Shown here piece after piece: positions 31,240-37,383 of a stretch of 37,383 nucleotides of DNA. The position numbers were made by a program, and so were the translations under genes. The DNA is from Anaerolineae bacterium. Its GTDB lineage: Bacteria > Chloroflexota > Anaerolineae > B4-G1. Location of the stretch: contig JADHWW010000110.1 of NCBI GenBank assembly GCA_016783285.1, positions 1 through 37,383 of the forward strand, written 5' to 3'. The notes under the pieces are model-generated. The model saw only the letters and a list, made by a program, of their open reading frames with translations, searched no databases and was not told where the DNA came from. Each line of letters begins with the position of its first letter. Within the stretch, counting starts at the first letter, position 1.

Positions 31240-32160
31240 TTACAGTGGCTCAATCGCCAGCCGATCCACCTCCATCCATTGGCGTTCCGGCACATCCAGC
31301 AGACCCCAACCCAGCCGCCCCCACGGCGTGACCACCATGTACTGGTTGTCCAACCACATCACGAAGCCCAGCGGCCCCCGGGGGGAGGGGGCATCCTGCA
31401 ACACCGTCACCCCGTCCACGCTGAAGCACGCTCGCTCCGCACCCCACTCCAGGACATAAGTGTGCCATCCAGTCATGTCCACCTGAACCACGGCCTCCCG
31501 CACGTTCAACACTTGCTGGATGGGGGGCCACAGGGCGCGGTAGAGGGGGCGGAGGTTCATCAAGAGCACTGCCAGGGGCGCGAGGGGGGCCAGTAGAAGG
31601 GTGGCGGGGCGCAGGGCGTCTATCGTGGCCGCCTTCCAGCCGTGGCCTGGTGTGTGTAGATCCAGTTTCATGTTCGATGGGGGCGAGCCGTAGAAGAACC
31701 AGACCGCGCGGGGGAGAGCCGGCATCCGCGCTCCGGTCATCAGGAAGGGATCGTTCCAGAAGCCGAAGCCGGCCGTGCCGCGCAGTCCTGTGGTGAGCCC
31801 CGCCGAACCATTCCCGGCCAGGTGGGAGAAACGGGCCCGCACAGTCAATCTCAGCGGCGGACGCCAGAGAAAACGACGACGGGACAACCCGTGGTAGTCG
31901 TCTACCTGAGCGTCGGAGTAGGAACGACGTATCCCACGATAGGGCGAATAGGACGGATACTCCCTTTGTGCCCGTGATGTTACGTTTTGCGCTTGTTGGT
32001 TACGAGGATGCGTCGCCCCTACCTTCCGGGAGGTGGCATCAGCAATGGCGAAGCGGAGGGTAGAGCCGGTGGGCTCCAGCACGCCCGTGCCCGCGACGTA
32101 GCGGTGCCAGTGGGGGCCAGGTTCTGCTGAGAAGTCCTCGTAAATAGACCTTGTGTCCAT
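31240..32160 (-). CDS. GH16/concanavalin-A-like domain protein carrying an in-frame insertion
   Basis: 306 residues resembling a beta-jelly-roll of the glycoside hydrolase 16 type: LRLTVRARFS, GFGFWNDPF, then TGWHTYVLEWGAERACFSVDG with the Trp/Glu pattern of the fold, and PLGFVMWLDNQYM. I do not see a clear ExDxxE catalytic motif, so it may be a binding or degenerate protein. A hydrophobic stretch occurs near residues 186-204 (LLLAPLAPLAVLLMNL). Residues 47-81 come from a 105-bp palindromic element. The ATG at 32160 has GGAGGAGA directly upstream. Confidence 0.65.
   Translation of the reverse strand: MDTRSIYEDFSAEPGPHWHRYVAGTGVLEPTGSTLRFAIADATSRKVGATHPRNQQAQNVTSRAQREYPSYSPYRGIRRSYSDAQVDDYHGLSRRRFLWRPPLRLTVRARFSHLAGNGSAGLTTGLRGTAGFGFWNDPFLMTGARMPALPRAVWFFYGSPPSNMKLDLHTPGHGWKAATIDALRPATLLLAPLAPLAVLLMNLRPLYRALWPPIQQVLNVREAVVQVDMTGWHTYVLEWGAERACFSVDGVTVLQDAPSPRGPLGFVMWLDNQYMVVTPWGRLGWGLLDVPERQWMEVDRLAIEPL
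31918..32022. mobile_element. 105-bp MITE-like palindromic insertion within the GH16-like gene
   Basis: The ends GTAGGAACGACGTATCC and (inverted) GTAGGGGCGACGCATCC match at 14 of 17 positions. The element is 105 bp (35 codons) and open in the gene frame, adding a Gln/Arg/Tyr-rich stretch between DATSRK and SDAQVDDYHG, which look like continuous native sequence. No transposase is present. Confidence 0.6.
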
Positions 32161-32170
32161 TCTCCTCCGC

Positions 32171-32374
32171 CTACTCCTTCTCGGACAGCCTGATTCGGGG
32201 CAAGTATCGCCCGGTCCGCGCGCAACAGGCCTCGCACTCGGCTCCGTGCATCTGTCGTTCGGGATGCTCCAGTGCCGTATCGTCACCTTCCCCCTCAGAC
32301 CCGACGATGACCCAGCCGCAGACCCAAGCGCCGTGAATTAAGATTCTCGTCGCAACACCTCCGTATCCGTTCAT
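32171..32374 (-). pseudogene. 3' remnant of an ICMT-like methyltransferase gene
   Basis: A 67-codon frame ends HGAECEACCARTGRYLPRIRLSEKE. This closely matches the out-of-frame tail of the sixth ICMT gene at 23355-23477 (HGAEYAAYC...GRYIPRI). The upstream part has no membrane segments or RHP motif and looks scrambled. I take it as the eroded end of another short-subtype ICMT gene. Its TAG lies just before the GH16-like start. Confidence 0.6.
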
Positions 32375-33009
32375 GTCGTGTGGATGACACTCTTGACAAC
32401 TATCCCCAGGGCCAGGAGAGGCGTCCCCAGCACCAACAAGACCAGTGTTGCCAATTCGCTTCCCAGGCTGCTTCCCTCGGCCGGACGTCCACGCAGGCGG
32501 CTGAGCAGGGCATCGAAAGTGTTGCCGGACAGGTTGCCAAAGGTGATCATGCGGATGTGAGCGAGAATACCCTGTGCTTCCTCCTGACCGTAGGTCTCCT
32601 CCAGTCTCTGTACCATCTCTGGGTCGGGGTGGTCGCCGCTTTCGGCGTAATGCTGGGCGAAAAATAGCGCGGGGGCCTCATACGGCGAGACGTGGCCTAC
32701 CTCGCCGCTCAGTAGGAGGTCCACCTCCTCTGGGCTTATCCCACTTTTGAGCGCTGCCTTGGCGTGGCCATAGCTGCAGTAGCGGCAGCCATTGACGGCG
32801 GTGACAGCGAGCATGATCTTTTCGGCGAAAGCCCGGCTGGGGTGCTGGCTGTGCACAGCCGATCTGAATTCGTGGAAGTGGTCCAGGATATTCCGGAAAT
32901 CCTGGAGCAGGGAACGTGGGGTGTAGATCCGTTTGGAGAAACGTCCTTTCCGCATCACAGTGTCTCCCATGTCCGCTGATTGGGCTAGAATGCCAATCCT
33001 CTTTGCCAT
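32371..33009 (-). CDS. AhpD-like/carboxymuconolactone decarboxylase-family protein
   Basis: 212 residues. The central domain (about 55-160) contains GCRYCSYGH, the CxxCxxxH active site of AhpD-type alkylhydroperoxidases (Cys75, Cys78, His82), and SPEEVDLLL. A C-terminal membrane helix (about 187-207, LATLVLLVLGTPLLALGIVV) is unusual for the family and suggests membrane tethering. Peroxidase or disulfide-reductant activity is inferred from the family. The ATG at 33009 follows AAGGAGA; the frame open further upstream lacks a ribosome site. Confidence 0.85.
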   Translation of the reverse strand: MAKRIGILAQSADMGDTVMRKGRFSKRIYTPRSLLQDFRNILDHFHEFRSAVHSQHPSRAFAEKIMLAVTAVNGCRYCSYGHAKAALKSGISPEEVDLLLSGEVGHVSPYEAPALFFAQHYAESGDHPDPEMVQRLEETYGQEEAQGILAHIRMITFGNLSGNTFDALLSRLRGRPAEGSSLGSELATLVLLVLGTPLLALGIVVKSVIHTT

Positions 33010-33130
33010 TGAGTGCTCTCCTTCTGAACGCATCTGAAGCTTTTCCGACAGGAAAAACTCGGGCCAAGTGTCACGGGCGCGAAGACAGATACGATCCGTT
33101 ATCTGCTGCGCCATACCTGATTTTCCTTCG

Positions 33131-33343
33131 TTACCTTATGCCGAATCTACTTGCTGAACAATCGTTGACAGTAAACGAATACCTCTCATCAACGCAGTGC
33201 TGCATCACCTCGTATGTCATTCTTCTGCTTCCGTAGAGGAAAAACTTTTTGAGAAATAGCAAGCCCGATTGATATCCTTCTCCCTCAAGACGATGCACGT
33301 TGGCGTCTGTCACTAACAGTTCCTGCAGATTCAACTGATCTAT
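33131..33343 (-). pseudogene. Out-of-frame C-terminal part of the radical SAM gene
   Basis: Seventy codons, IDQLNLQELLVTDANVHRL...GSRRMTYEVMQHCVDERYSF...NDCSA, continue the radical SAM protein but in a frame shifted by one base. Adding one G in the GG at about 33344-33345 joins LDRIG to IDQLNLQ. The NDCSA-type cysteine end is common in radical SAM enzymes. Confidence 0.65.
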
Positions 33344-33966
33344 CCTATACGGTCTAGCTCTCCGAGGCACCCCATCAGCCCATCCTTTTGCTTCGGATAC
33401 GACGGTACTTCTACAACAACGTACTCGAACATCTCTCTGGCTCGTTCGAGGTTCTCCAGTATCTTCTCTTTGTAGTTCGCCGCCGCGAGGTTAAATCGAA
33501 TTTCTCCGATTCCGAGATCCCGGAGAATGCCAAGATGCTTATCATCGGCGAGGATGCCATTGGTGTATACCCAGAAGTGCAATCCGGGCTTGGATCTCCG
33601 CATTTCAGATACGCCCACTGCTAGTTCAGGGAGATATAACAGAGGCTCACCTCCGGTCAAAGAGACACCCTCTAGTCCGTCCCTGCGCCGGTGGAACTCT
33701 TTCAGAAGGGCCTGTCGGTTGTACTTCTCATCCTCGTCGGGTGTGTCCGCTTGATAGGTATGGAGAAAACAGAAGGGGCAATTGGCATTGCAGCGGAAGC
33801 CAAGCTGAAAGGACATGTGCGCTATATGCATGCATATCTTACAGCCAGGGACAAGAGGGCCTGTACTTACGGCTTGGTAAGCACCATGAAAACGTAAGCC
33901 AGGGATGCTAGCCTGAAGACACTCTATCTCTGCCATCACATCCGCTTCTTTGCGATTAAAGTCCAT
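33340..33966 (-). CDS. Radical SAM protein, frameshifted
   Basis: 208 residues in this frame. The [4Fe-4S]/SAM motif CNANCPFC (Cys59, Cys63, Cys66) lies in FQLGFRCNANCPFCFLH, and the SAM-binding SLTGGEPLLYLPEL follows. The first 50 residues include an extra pair, GCKIC (Cys42, Cys45). The frame stops after LDRIG, before the last third of the domain, which continues out of frame to 33131. The reaction is unknown. GC is lower than in neighbours. The ATG at 33966 has GAGGTG 7 bases upstream. Confidence 0.8.
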   Translation of the reverse strand: MDFNRKEADVMAEIECLQASIPGLRFHGAYQAVSTGPLVPGCKICMHIAHMSFQLGFRCNANCPFCFLHTYQADTPDEDEKYNRQALLKEFHRRRDGLEGVSLTGGEPLLYLPELAVGVSEMRRSKPGLHFWVYTNGILADDKHLGILRDLGIGEIRFNLAAANYKEKILENLERAREMFEYVVVEVPSYPKQKDGLMGCLGELDRIG

Positions 33967-33985
33967 GGGTAACACCTCAAACTAT

Positions 33986-34006
33986 ATTCTACATCTAGCA
34001 TCTATA
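33986..34006. repeat. Short heptamer repeat (3 units)
   Basis: ATTCTAC, ATCTAGC, ATCTATA: three degenerate period-7 units just upstream of the radical SAM gene, in its probable 5' region. Confidence 0.45.
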
Positions 34007-34063
34007 TGGTTAGCCCTTACCCAGCAGGGACTTTCACCTTATCAAACATGAATTGTGAGTGGG

Positions 34064-34273
34064 CTACTTCCTGCCCAGGATACCTCCCAGTCCCTTGGCG
34101 AGATCCCCCACGCTTTTTGCCGGTCCGGCGCCGCCCAACACGCTGTCAATTTGCCCAGCGATGGGGGCCGGAAGCTTTTTCTTGAGAAAGCCGACAACCG
34201 TTTCCACGGCTGTCTTGGCCATCTCTTCGGAAAGACCGGTTTTCTGCGAAACCAGCTTGACCAACTCGTCCAT
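34064..34273 (-). CDS. Small helical protein of unknown function
   Basis: 69 residues beginning MDELVKLVSQKTGLSEEMAKTA and ending GDLAKGLGGILGRK. The first 50 residues look like a two- to three-helix bundle (TAVETVVGFLKKKLPAPIAGQI), followed by a Gly-rich tail. Similar small proteins occur widely and I associate them with DUF2267-type helical proteins, but no function is known. A strong GGAGGTGAGAACA site decides the ATG at 34273. It follows mscL by 37 bases and probably shares its transcript. Confidence 0.75.
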   Translation of the reverse strand: MDELVKLVSQKTGLSEEMAKTAVETVVGFLKKKLPAPIAGQIDSVLGGAGPAKSVGDLAKGLGGILGRK

Positions 34274-34310
34274 TGTTCTCACCTCCTCTCCAGCCGAGCT
34301 ATCGCTGATC

Positions 34311-34766
34311 CTATGCCACCGACAGTTCAGCAGTGCAATGTGCGCAACGGGTGGCCTTGATTTGGATAGTGGACAGACAATATGGGCACTCTTTCGTCGT
34401 CGGTTCGGCAGGTGGTGCATCCTCTTCCCGCTTCAGTCGGTTGATGCTGCGGATGAGCAGGAACATCACAAAGGCGACGATGAGGAAGCTGACGATGGCA
34501 TTCATAAACACACCATAGTTGATCGTCACTGCGCCCGCCGCCTGCGCGTCGGCCAACGATGCGTAGGGCGCAGCCGGGGAGCCTGCCTTTAGCAAGACGA
34601 ACAAGTTGGCAAAGTCTACACCTCCCAGCAGCAAACCAACAGGAGGCATAATGATATCGTCAACCAGCGACTTGACGATTGTACCGAAAGCAGCACCGAT
34701 AATGATGCCCACGGCCATATCAACCACGTTCCCACGTATGACGAATTCTTTGAACTCTTTCAGCAT
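34311..34766 (-). CDS. mscL: Large-conductance mechanosensitive channel with a C-terminal zinc-ribbon-like tail
   Basis: 151 residues. MscL opens a wide pore under membrane tension to release solutes during osmotic downshock. The N-terminal amphipathic helix and TM1 read [21 protein letters not shown], then [12 protein letters not shown], and TM2 near residues 85-108 ([17 protein letters not shown]) leads to the cytoplasmic helix. The tail has [18 protein letters not shown], two CxxC pairs typical of a zinc ribbon and absent from E. coli MscL. The ATG at 34766 follows GGGAGGAAACCAAC. Confidence 0.95.
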   Translation of the reverse strand: MLKEFKEFVIRGNVVDMAVGIIIGAAFGTIVKSLVDDIIMPPVGLLLGGVDFANLFVLLKAGSPAAPYASLADAQAAGAVTINYGVFMNAIVSFLIVAFVMFLLIRSINRLKREEDAPPAEPTTKECPYCLSTIQIKATRCAHCTAELSVA

Positions 34767-34815
34767 GTTGGTTTCCTCCCTCGATTAGGTTCTCACTGTG
34801 GGCCAGACCAATCAA

Positions 34816-35331
34816 TCACACCCGTCGGCCACCCTTGAGTTCATCCTGCAAAACCTCGAGCGCATCCCACTTGCCAGCAGCCGCCAGCCCCGCCTGCTCC
34901 GGCCAAGTGCTGGGATCCGCCAACGCGGCAAGACCGGCCTCTGTGAGAATCTGCCTCAACCGACTCACGTCGGTCGCAGCCAATTGGGCAAAGGTCGTAA
35001 TGCCAGCCGCCTGAAGCACACCGGATATCTTGGGCCCGATTCCCTCAATTCGCTTCAAATCATCAGGCGTTGGTGGTGCTGGCCTTGCTACAGGTGCCGC
35101 TGCCTCAGCGACGCGGGCAGGGACGACTGCCCCAGCTTTGGCTGTTGGGATGGCCTCTTCCTCGCGGCGACTGCGCAGCCACCACCAAAGCAACAACCCC
35201 AGCAGCACCAGGATTATCAGCACCCAAACCCACCAGGGAATGCCACTTTGCTCCCCAGCCGCCTGAAACGGGCTGGAGAAGGCTGTTAGAGCCAGACTGA
35301 CTATCAACAGACCGCAAGACGACTTCCACAA
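34816..35331 (-). CDS. Membrane-anchored helix-hairpin-helix protein
   Basis: About 171 residues. A possible signal sequence (LLIVSLALTAFSS) precedes a strong membrane helix (WWVWVLIILVLLGLLLWWWL) and RSRREEE. After an Ala/Pro linker, the C-terminal 75 residues hold a helix-hairpin-helix domain (DDLKRIEGIGPKISGVLQAAGI...FAQLA), as in DUF4332-like and DNA-binding proteins. No ATG fits; a TTG at 35331 is my best start, and the frame upstream runs into an attC-like site. Role unknown. Confidence 0.6.
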   Translation of the reverse strand: MWKSSCGLLIVSLALTAFSSPFQAAGEQSGIPWWVWVLIILVLLGLLLWWWLRSRREEEAIPTAKAGAVVPARVAEAAAPVARPAPPTPDDLKRIEGIGPKISGVLQAAGITTFAQLAATDVSRLRQILTEAGLAALADPSTWPEQAGLAAAGKWDALEVLQDELKGGRRV

Positions 35332-35362
35332 CTGCTGCGCCTTTGAATTCGTGCCGCGATTA

Positions 35363-35394
35363 GGCGGTCGGCTCCATCTGCTGGTTATGCGGGC
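35363..35394. other. Partial attC-like site (one arm)
   Basis: The segment from GCGGTCGG to GGTTATGCGGGC closely matches one arm of the long palindrome at 36211-36345 (GCGGTCGG...CTGGTTAGCGGGC). The complementary arm is not visible, so it seems truncated. It lies 20 bases past the stop of the cassette methyltransferase gene. Confidence 0.5.
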
Positions 35395-35413
35395 TGCAAT
35401 CGCTCCCCGAATT

Positions 35414-36166
35414 CTACTTTGATGCCTTGAACACAAACGAATACCCCTCGCGGTACAGGGAAGATTGGGTTAGCATCTCTATGCTCGAAAACCCAGCTTC
35501 CCTCAAGAAGTTCAAGTACTCATCATTCCAGTACCAACGAATGGGCAATTCGTCTGTGATGCACTCAACGAGACGCTTCCGGTCGTAGAACTCGTATCGG
35601 TATGTGCCGCGCTTTATTTGCTTTGGGATATCAATTTCAAACCGCTCAAGCACAATGCTGCGCTTACCATCTGGGCGAGTTACGTCCCTTGTGACGCGGT
35701 AGTTGTCACACCTCTGTTTGATGATGTCATCCCAAGGAACGAAGATGTCCACAAGAAAGAAGCCTGTCTCCGAAAGATGACCACGAATACACTTCAAGGA
35801 GTTCACTGCACTCTCAGATGAAGTGAGCAACTGGAACGACCCGCTCGCAACGAAGATGGCATCATATTCCGCGGAAAGAGCAAACTCTTCCATTGACTGA
35901 TTGTGCAATCCGACATCCTTGACACCCAGCTTGGAGGCTTTCCTCTCCAAGACCGCGAGCATATCTGGTGAAGAATCCAACCCATCAACCCTGACACCCG
36001 ATTCCGCGATAGGTATGAGCAGTCTTCCAGTACCACAAGCCAGTTCAAGAACCCGCCCGCCAAAACCGCGAAAGAATCCTGAGTAGTAGTCCCTGTCGTC
36101 TGTACGCTCCTTAAGCCAATCATCGTACCATTCAGCTATCAGCCCCTTGTAATGGTCATCTTGCAT
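35414..36166 (-). CDS. Class I SAM-dependent methyltransferase in a cassette-like context
   Basis: 250 residues. Motif I is VLELACGTGRLLIPIA, followed by VDGLDSSPDMLAVLE, SMEEFALSAEYDAIFV and HLSETGFFLVDIF. The beta-rich C-terminal insert (YRYEFYDRKRLVECITD) is common in small-molecule methyltransferases. The ATG at 36166 has GGAGGAGAGG immediately before it. GC is clearly below that of the 60%-GC genes. It begins 45 bases after one attC-like palindrome and stops 20 bases before a partial one, the geometry of an integron gene cassette. Confidence 0.88.
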   Translation of the reverse strand: MQDDHYKGLIAEWYDDWLKERTDDRDYYSGFFRGFGGRVLELACGTGRLLIPIAESGVRVDGLDSSPDMLAVLERKASKLGVKDVGLHNQSMEEFALSAEYDAIFVASGSFQLLTSSESAVNSLKCIRGHLSETGFFLVDIFVPWDDIIKQRCDNYRVTRDVTRPDGKRSIVLERFEIDIPKQIKRGTYRYEFYDRKRLVECITDELPIRWYWNDEYLNFLREAGFSSIEMLTQSSLYREGYSFVFKASK

Positions 36167-36210
36167 CCTCTCCTCCGAAACTGGGGTGGGAATCCCGCTT
36201 AGTCTCCGCA

Positions 36211-36345
36211 GCCCGCATAACGGTCGCGGTTCACCCGCCGCGCGGGTGCGTGAAAGAGCCTCTGCCACAAGACCGGCAACAAGCGCGTGGAGCCGCCGAT
36301 TTGCGCGCGCGGAGCGCGGTCGGGTGCAACCGCTGGTTAGCGGGC
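36211..36345. other. attC-like imperfect palindrome (135 bp)
   Basis: The arms GCCCGCATAACGGTCGCGG... (36211-36237) and ...AACCGCTGGTTAGCGGGC (36315-36345) are inverted copies with small bulges, around a GC-rich centre. TAAC and GTTA core-like boxes sit at the outer ends. The upstream gene's TAA stop falls at the outer edge, as in integron cassettes. Confidence 0.55.
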
Positions 36346-36346
36346 G

Positions 36347-37141
36347 TTAGCCTGACTGGATGCTCACTGATGATCTCAAGCCCTTGAATCTATCTTCAAC
36401 CATCAGAAACGCAACTGGCATATTCATCTTGATGCGCTTGACTGTTTCCTCGCGACTCGCCTCTCGTTCTTGTTTCAAGATGTCAGGCTCAACTTGCTCC
36501 CAGTACGGATGTTGATATGCCAGCCAATCTACCTTCTTTGTTGTGATTGGTATACTGTTCTTCATAGCTAACAATATCCATTCTGCCCAGACTTCATAGG
36601 ATGGACTGATTGATTGGCTCAAGACCGTGTTTGCCGCAGAACAACTCAGGAGTAGAGCACACGGCATAAGCTCAATGAACTTCCTGCAGAGGAATTCGAA
36701 CATTCGAGAGACCATTTGCTCTATTTCACGATAGTTGGATGGATGAGTATCCCAGGCTGATTGAGATCGTTCAAAGATCAGGAACTCACTCGCTTGATAA
36801 GCTTTGATGTCTTGGAGGAAACTCGTTCGCCATTCGGTTTCCAAAGCAAACAATATCCGACCTAGAAACCCAAAGAAGATTGGTCGCTGACATTGGGCTT
36901 GTTCCGTAGCTAACCGCAAAGCGGCTCGTGCGCGATCGCCACCAGATGTATTGGACGCATTATGGAATACAATGCAACCTTGTTCCTCAAGCCAGTGTAC
37001 AAACTCGGCGTTATCTTCTACTGTTGGTGGTACCGCACTGACGCAAATGGCATCAAACGTTGACCTCAGCGTTTCCAATTGGCGTTGGAAGACTTTATTA
37101 TGCTTCCCACTTGGGTCGTAGTACGGAAATGTCAGAATCAT
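36347..37141 (-). CDS. Unknown protein in a cassette-like context
   Basis: 264 residues that I do not recognise. The N-terminus MILTFPYYDPSGKHNKVF and the early ICVSAVPP, GCIVFHNA and GDRARAALRLA segments suggest an alpha/beta fold with a possible nucleotide-sugar-like first half, but no catalytic motif is clear. There is no signal peptide. GC is low (mid-40s percent by eye). It starts 42 bases after one attC-like site and its TAA touches the next, so it is probably a complete gene cassette. Confidence 0.72.
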   Translation of the reverse strand: MILTFPYYDPSGKHNKVFQRQLETLRSTFDAICVSAVPPTVEDNAEFVHWLEEQGCIVFHNASNTSGGDRARAALRLATEQAQCQRPIFFGFLGRILFALETEWRTSFLQDIKAYQASEFLIFERSQSAWDTHPSNYREIEQMVSRMFEFLCRKFIELMPCALLLSCSAANTVLSQSISPSYEVWAEWILLAMKNSIPITTKKVDWLAYQHPYWEQVEPDILKQEREASREETVKRIKMNMPVAFLMVEDRFKGLRSSVSIQSG

Positions 37142-37182
37142 AGAATTGTTCTCTTGACGTTAGTTCTACTCGACGCGTCTGC

Positions 37183-37312
37183 GCCCGCTAACGGTCCCGA
37201 GATAAGCTGCCCGCTTGCAGCTTGTCAATAGAGCGTCTCTTCCCCCAAGCAAGACGAAAGACGCTGAAAGTCGCCCCCAACTTGGGGTCAGCTTCATTGA
37301 GTGGTTATACGG
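37183..37312. other. attC-like imperfect palindrome (130 bp)
   Basis: The left arm GCCCGCTAACGGTCCCGAGA(TAAGCTGCC) pairs imperfectly with the right arm GGGGTCAGCTT...GGTTATACGG; TAAC/GTTA and AAGCTG/CAGCTT boxes are conserved. It matches the site at 36211-36345 at its GCCCGC-TAAC end and bounds the unknown gene on its 5' side. A short frame inside it has no independent support. Confidence 0.55.
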
Positions 37313-37383
37313 AATTGGGGCTCTTGCTTGTGGCCTCTCTTGGCAAGATCCTTTCGCTTTCGACAGTGCCAATGTTGGGAAGA

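Noticed and set aside
31089..31295. 68-residue minus-strand frame
   Set aside because: It spans the 15-bp palindrome and the inverted repeat near the operon promoter and overlaps the GH16-like gene end; it has no ribosome site or recognisable sequence.
34274..34420. Longer version of the small helical protein
   Set aside because: The extension overlaps the mscL 3' end and lacks a ribosome site; the ATG at 34273 has a very strong one.
37166..37372. 68-residue minus-strand frame at the right edge
   Set aside because: It lies across an attC-like palindrome; such frames recur in these sites without evidence of expression.

Overview
The window looks like chromosomal DNA, about 60% GC over most of its length, from an uncultured bacterium. 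The best guess is Chloroflexota (Anaerolineae-like). This is an inference from a TrmB-type regulator, tandem isoprenylcysteine-methyltransferase-like (ICMT-like) genes, pervasive heptanucleotide repeats, a LysM lipoprotein and a lipoprotein-type efflux adaptor. No rRNA, tRNA, plasmid replication or phage structural genes were recognised. Nearly all genes read on the minus strand. The exceptions are a transposase fragment at the left edge and a fabF-fabH pair.

Layout. 1-376: the 3' end of a transposase gene abuts a minus-strand T-box leader that has its own promoter and has lost its antiterminator end. 377-4510: a SpoU-type RNA methyltransferase, a LysM lipoprotein, peptide deformylase and a cyclic-nucleotide-binding/PH-domain membrane protein. 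4571-10596: an envelope or glycan group with galE, a GT4 glycosyltransferase, an ADP-ribosylglycohydrolase-family protein and a large DUF2723-like membrane protein, all peppered with period-7 repeats, several of them inside coding sequence. 10917-14139: fatty-acid and phospholipid genes (fabF, fabH, and convergent plsC).

14393-31070 is the most striking region. It is a compact same-strand run of 16 genes plus one remnant, read from one consensus promoter, TTGACA-17-TATAAT, with a tandem 20-bp operator-like repeat at its start. In order it encodes a TrmB-family regulator, a ketopantoate-reductase-like enzyme, five long tandem ICMT/PEMT-like membrane methyltransferases interleaved with a soluble methyltransferase, a membrane-anchored methyltransferase, a sixth frameshifted ICMT-like gene, a double-length FtsX/MacB-type permease, the remnant of an adaptor gene, three more SAM methyltransferases, a second paralogous permease, an HlyD/MacA-type lipoprotein adaptor and one LolD/MacB-type ATPase. 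I read it as a regulated system that methylates a hydrophobic or membrane-borne substrate and handles it with an ABC exporter. The substrate is unknown.

31188-35340: mixed genes. These are a GH16-like protein carrying an in-frame 105-bp palindromic insertion, a leftover ICMT 3' end, an AhpD-like protein, a frameshifted radical SAM gene, a small helical protein, mscL and a membrane-anchored helix-hairpin-helix protein. 35363-37383: two lower-GC genes (a methyltransferase and an unknown) separated by long imperfect palindromes that look like integron attC sites, so this end looks like a short cassette array. No integrase is visible.
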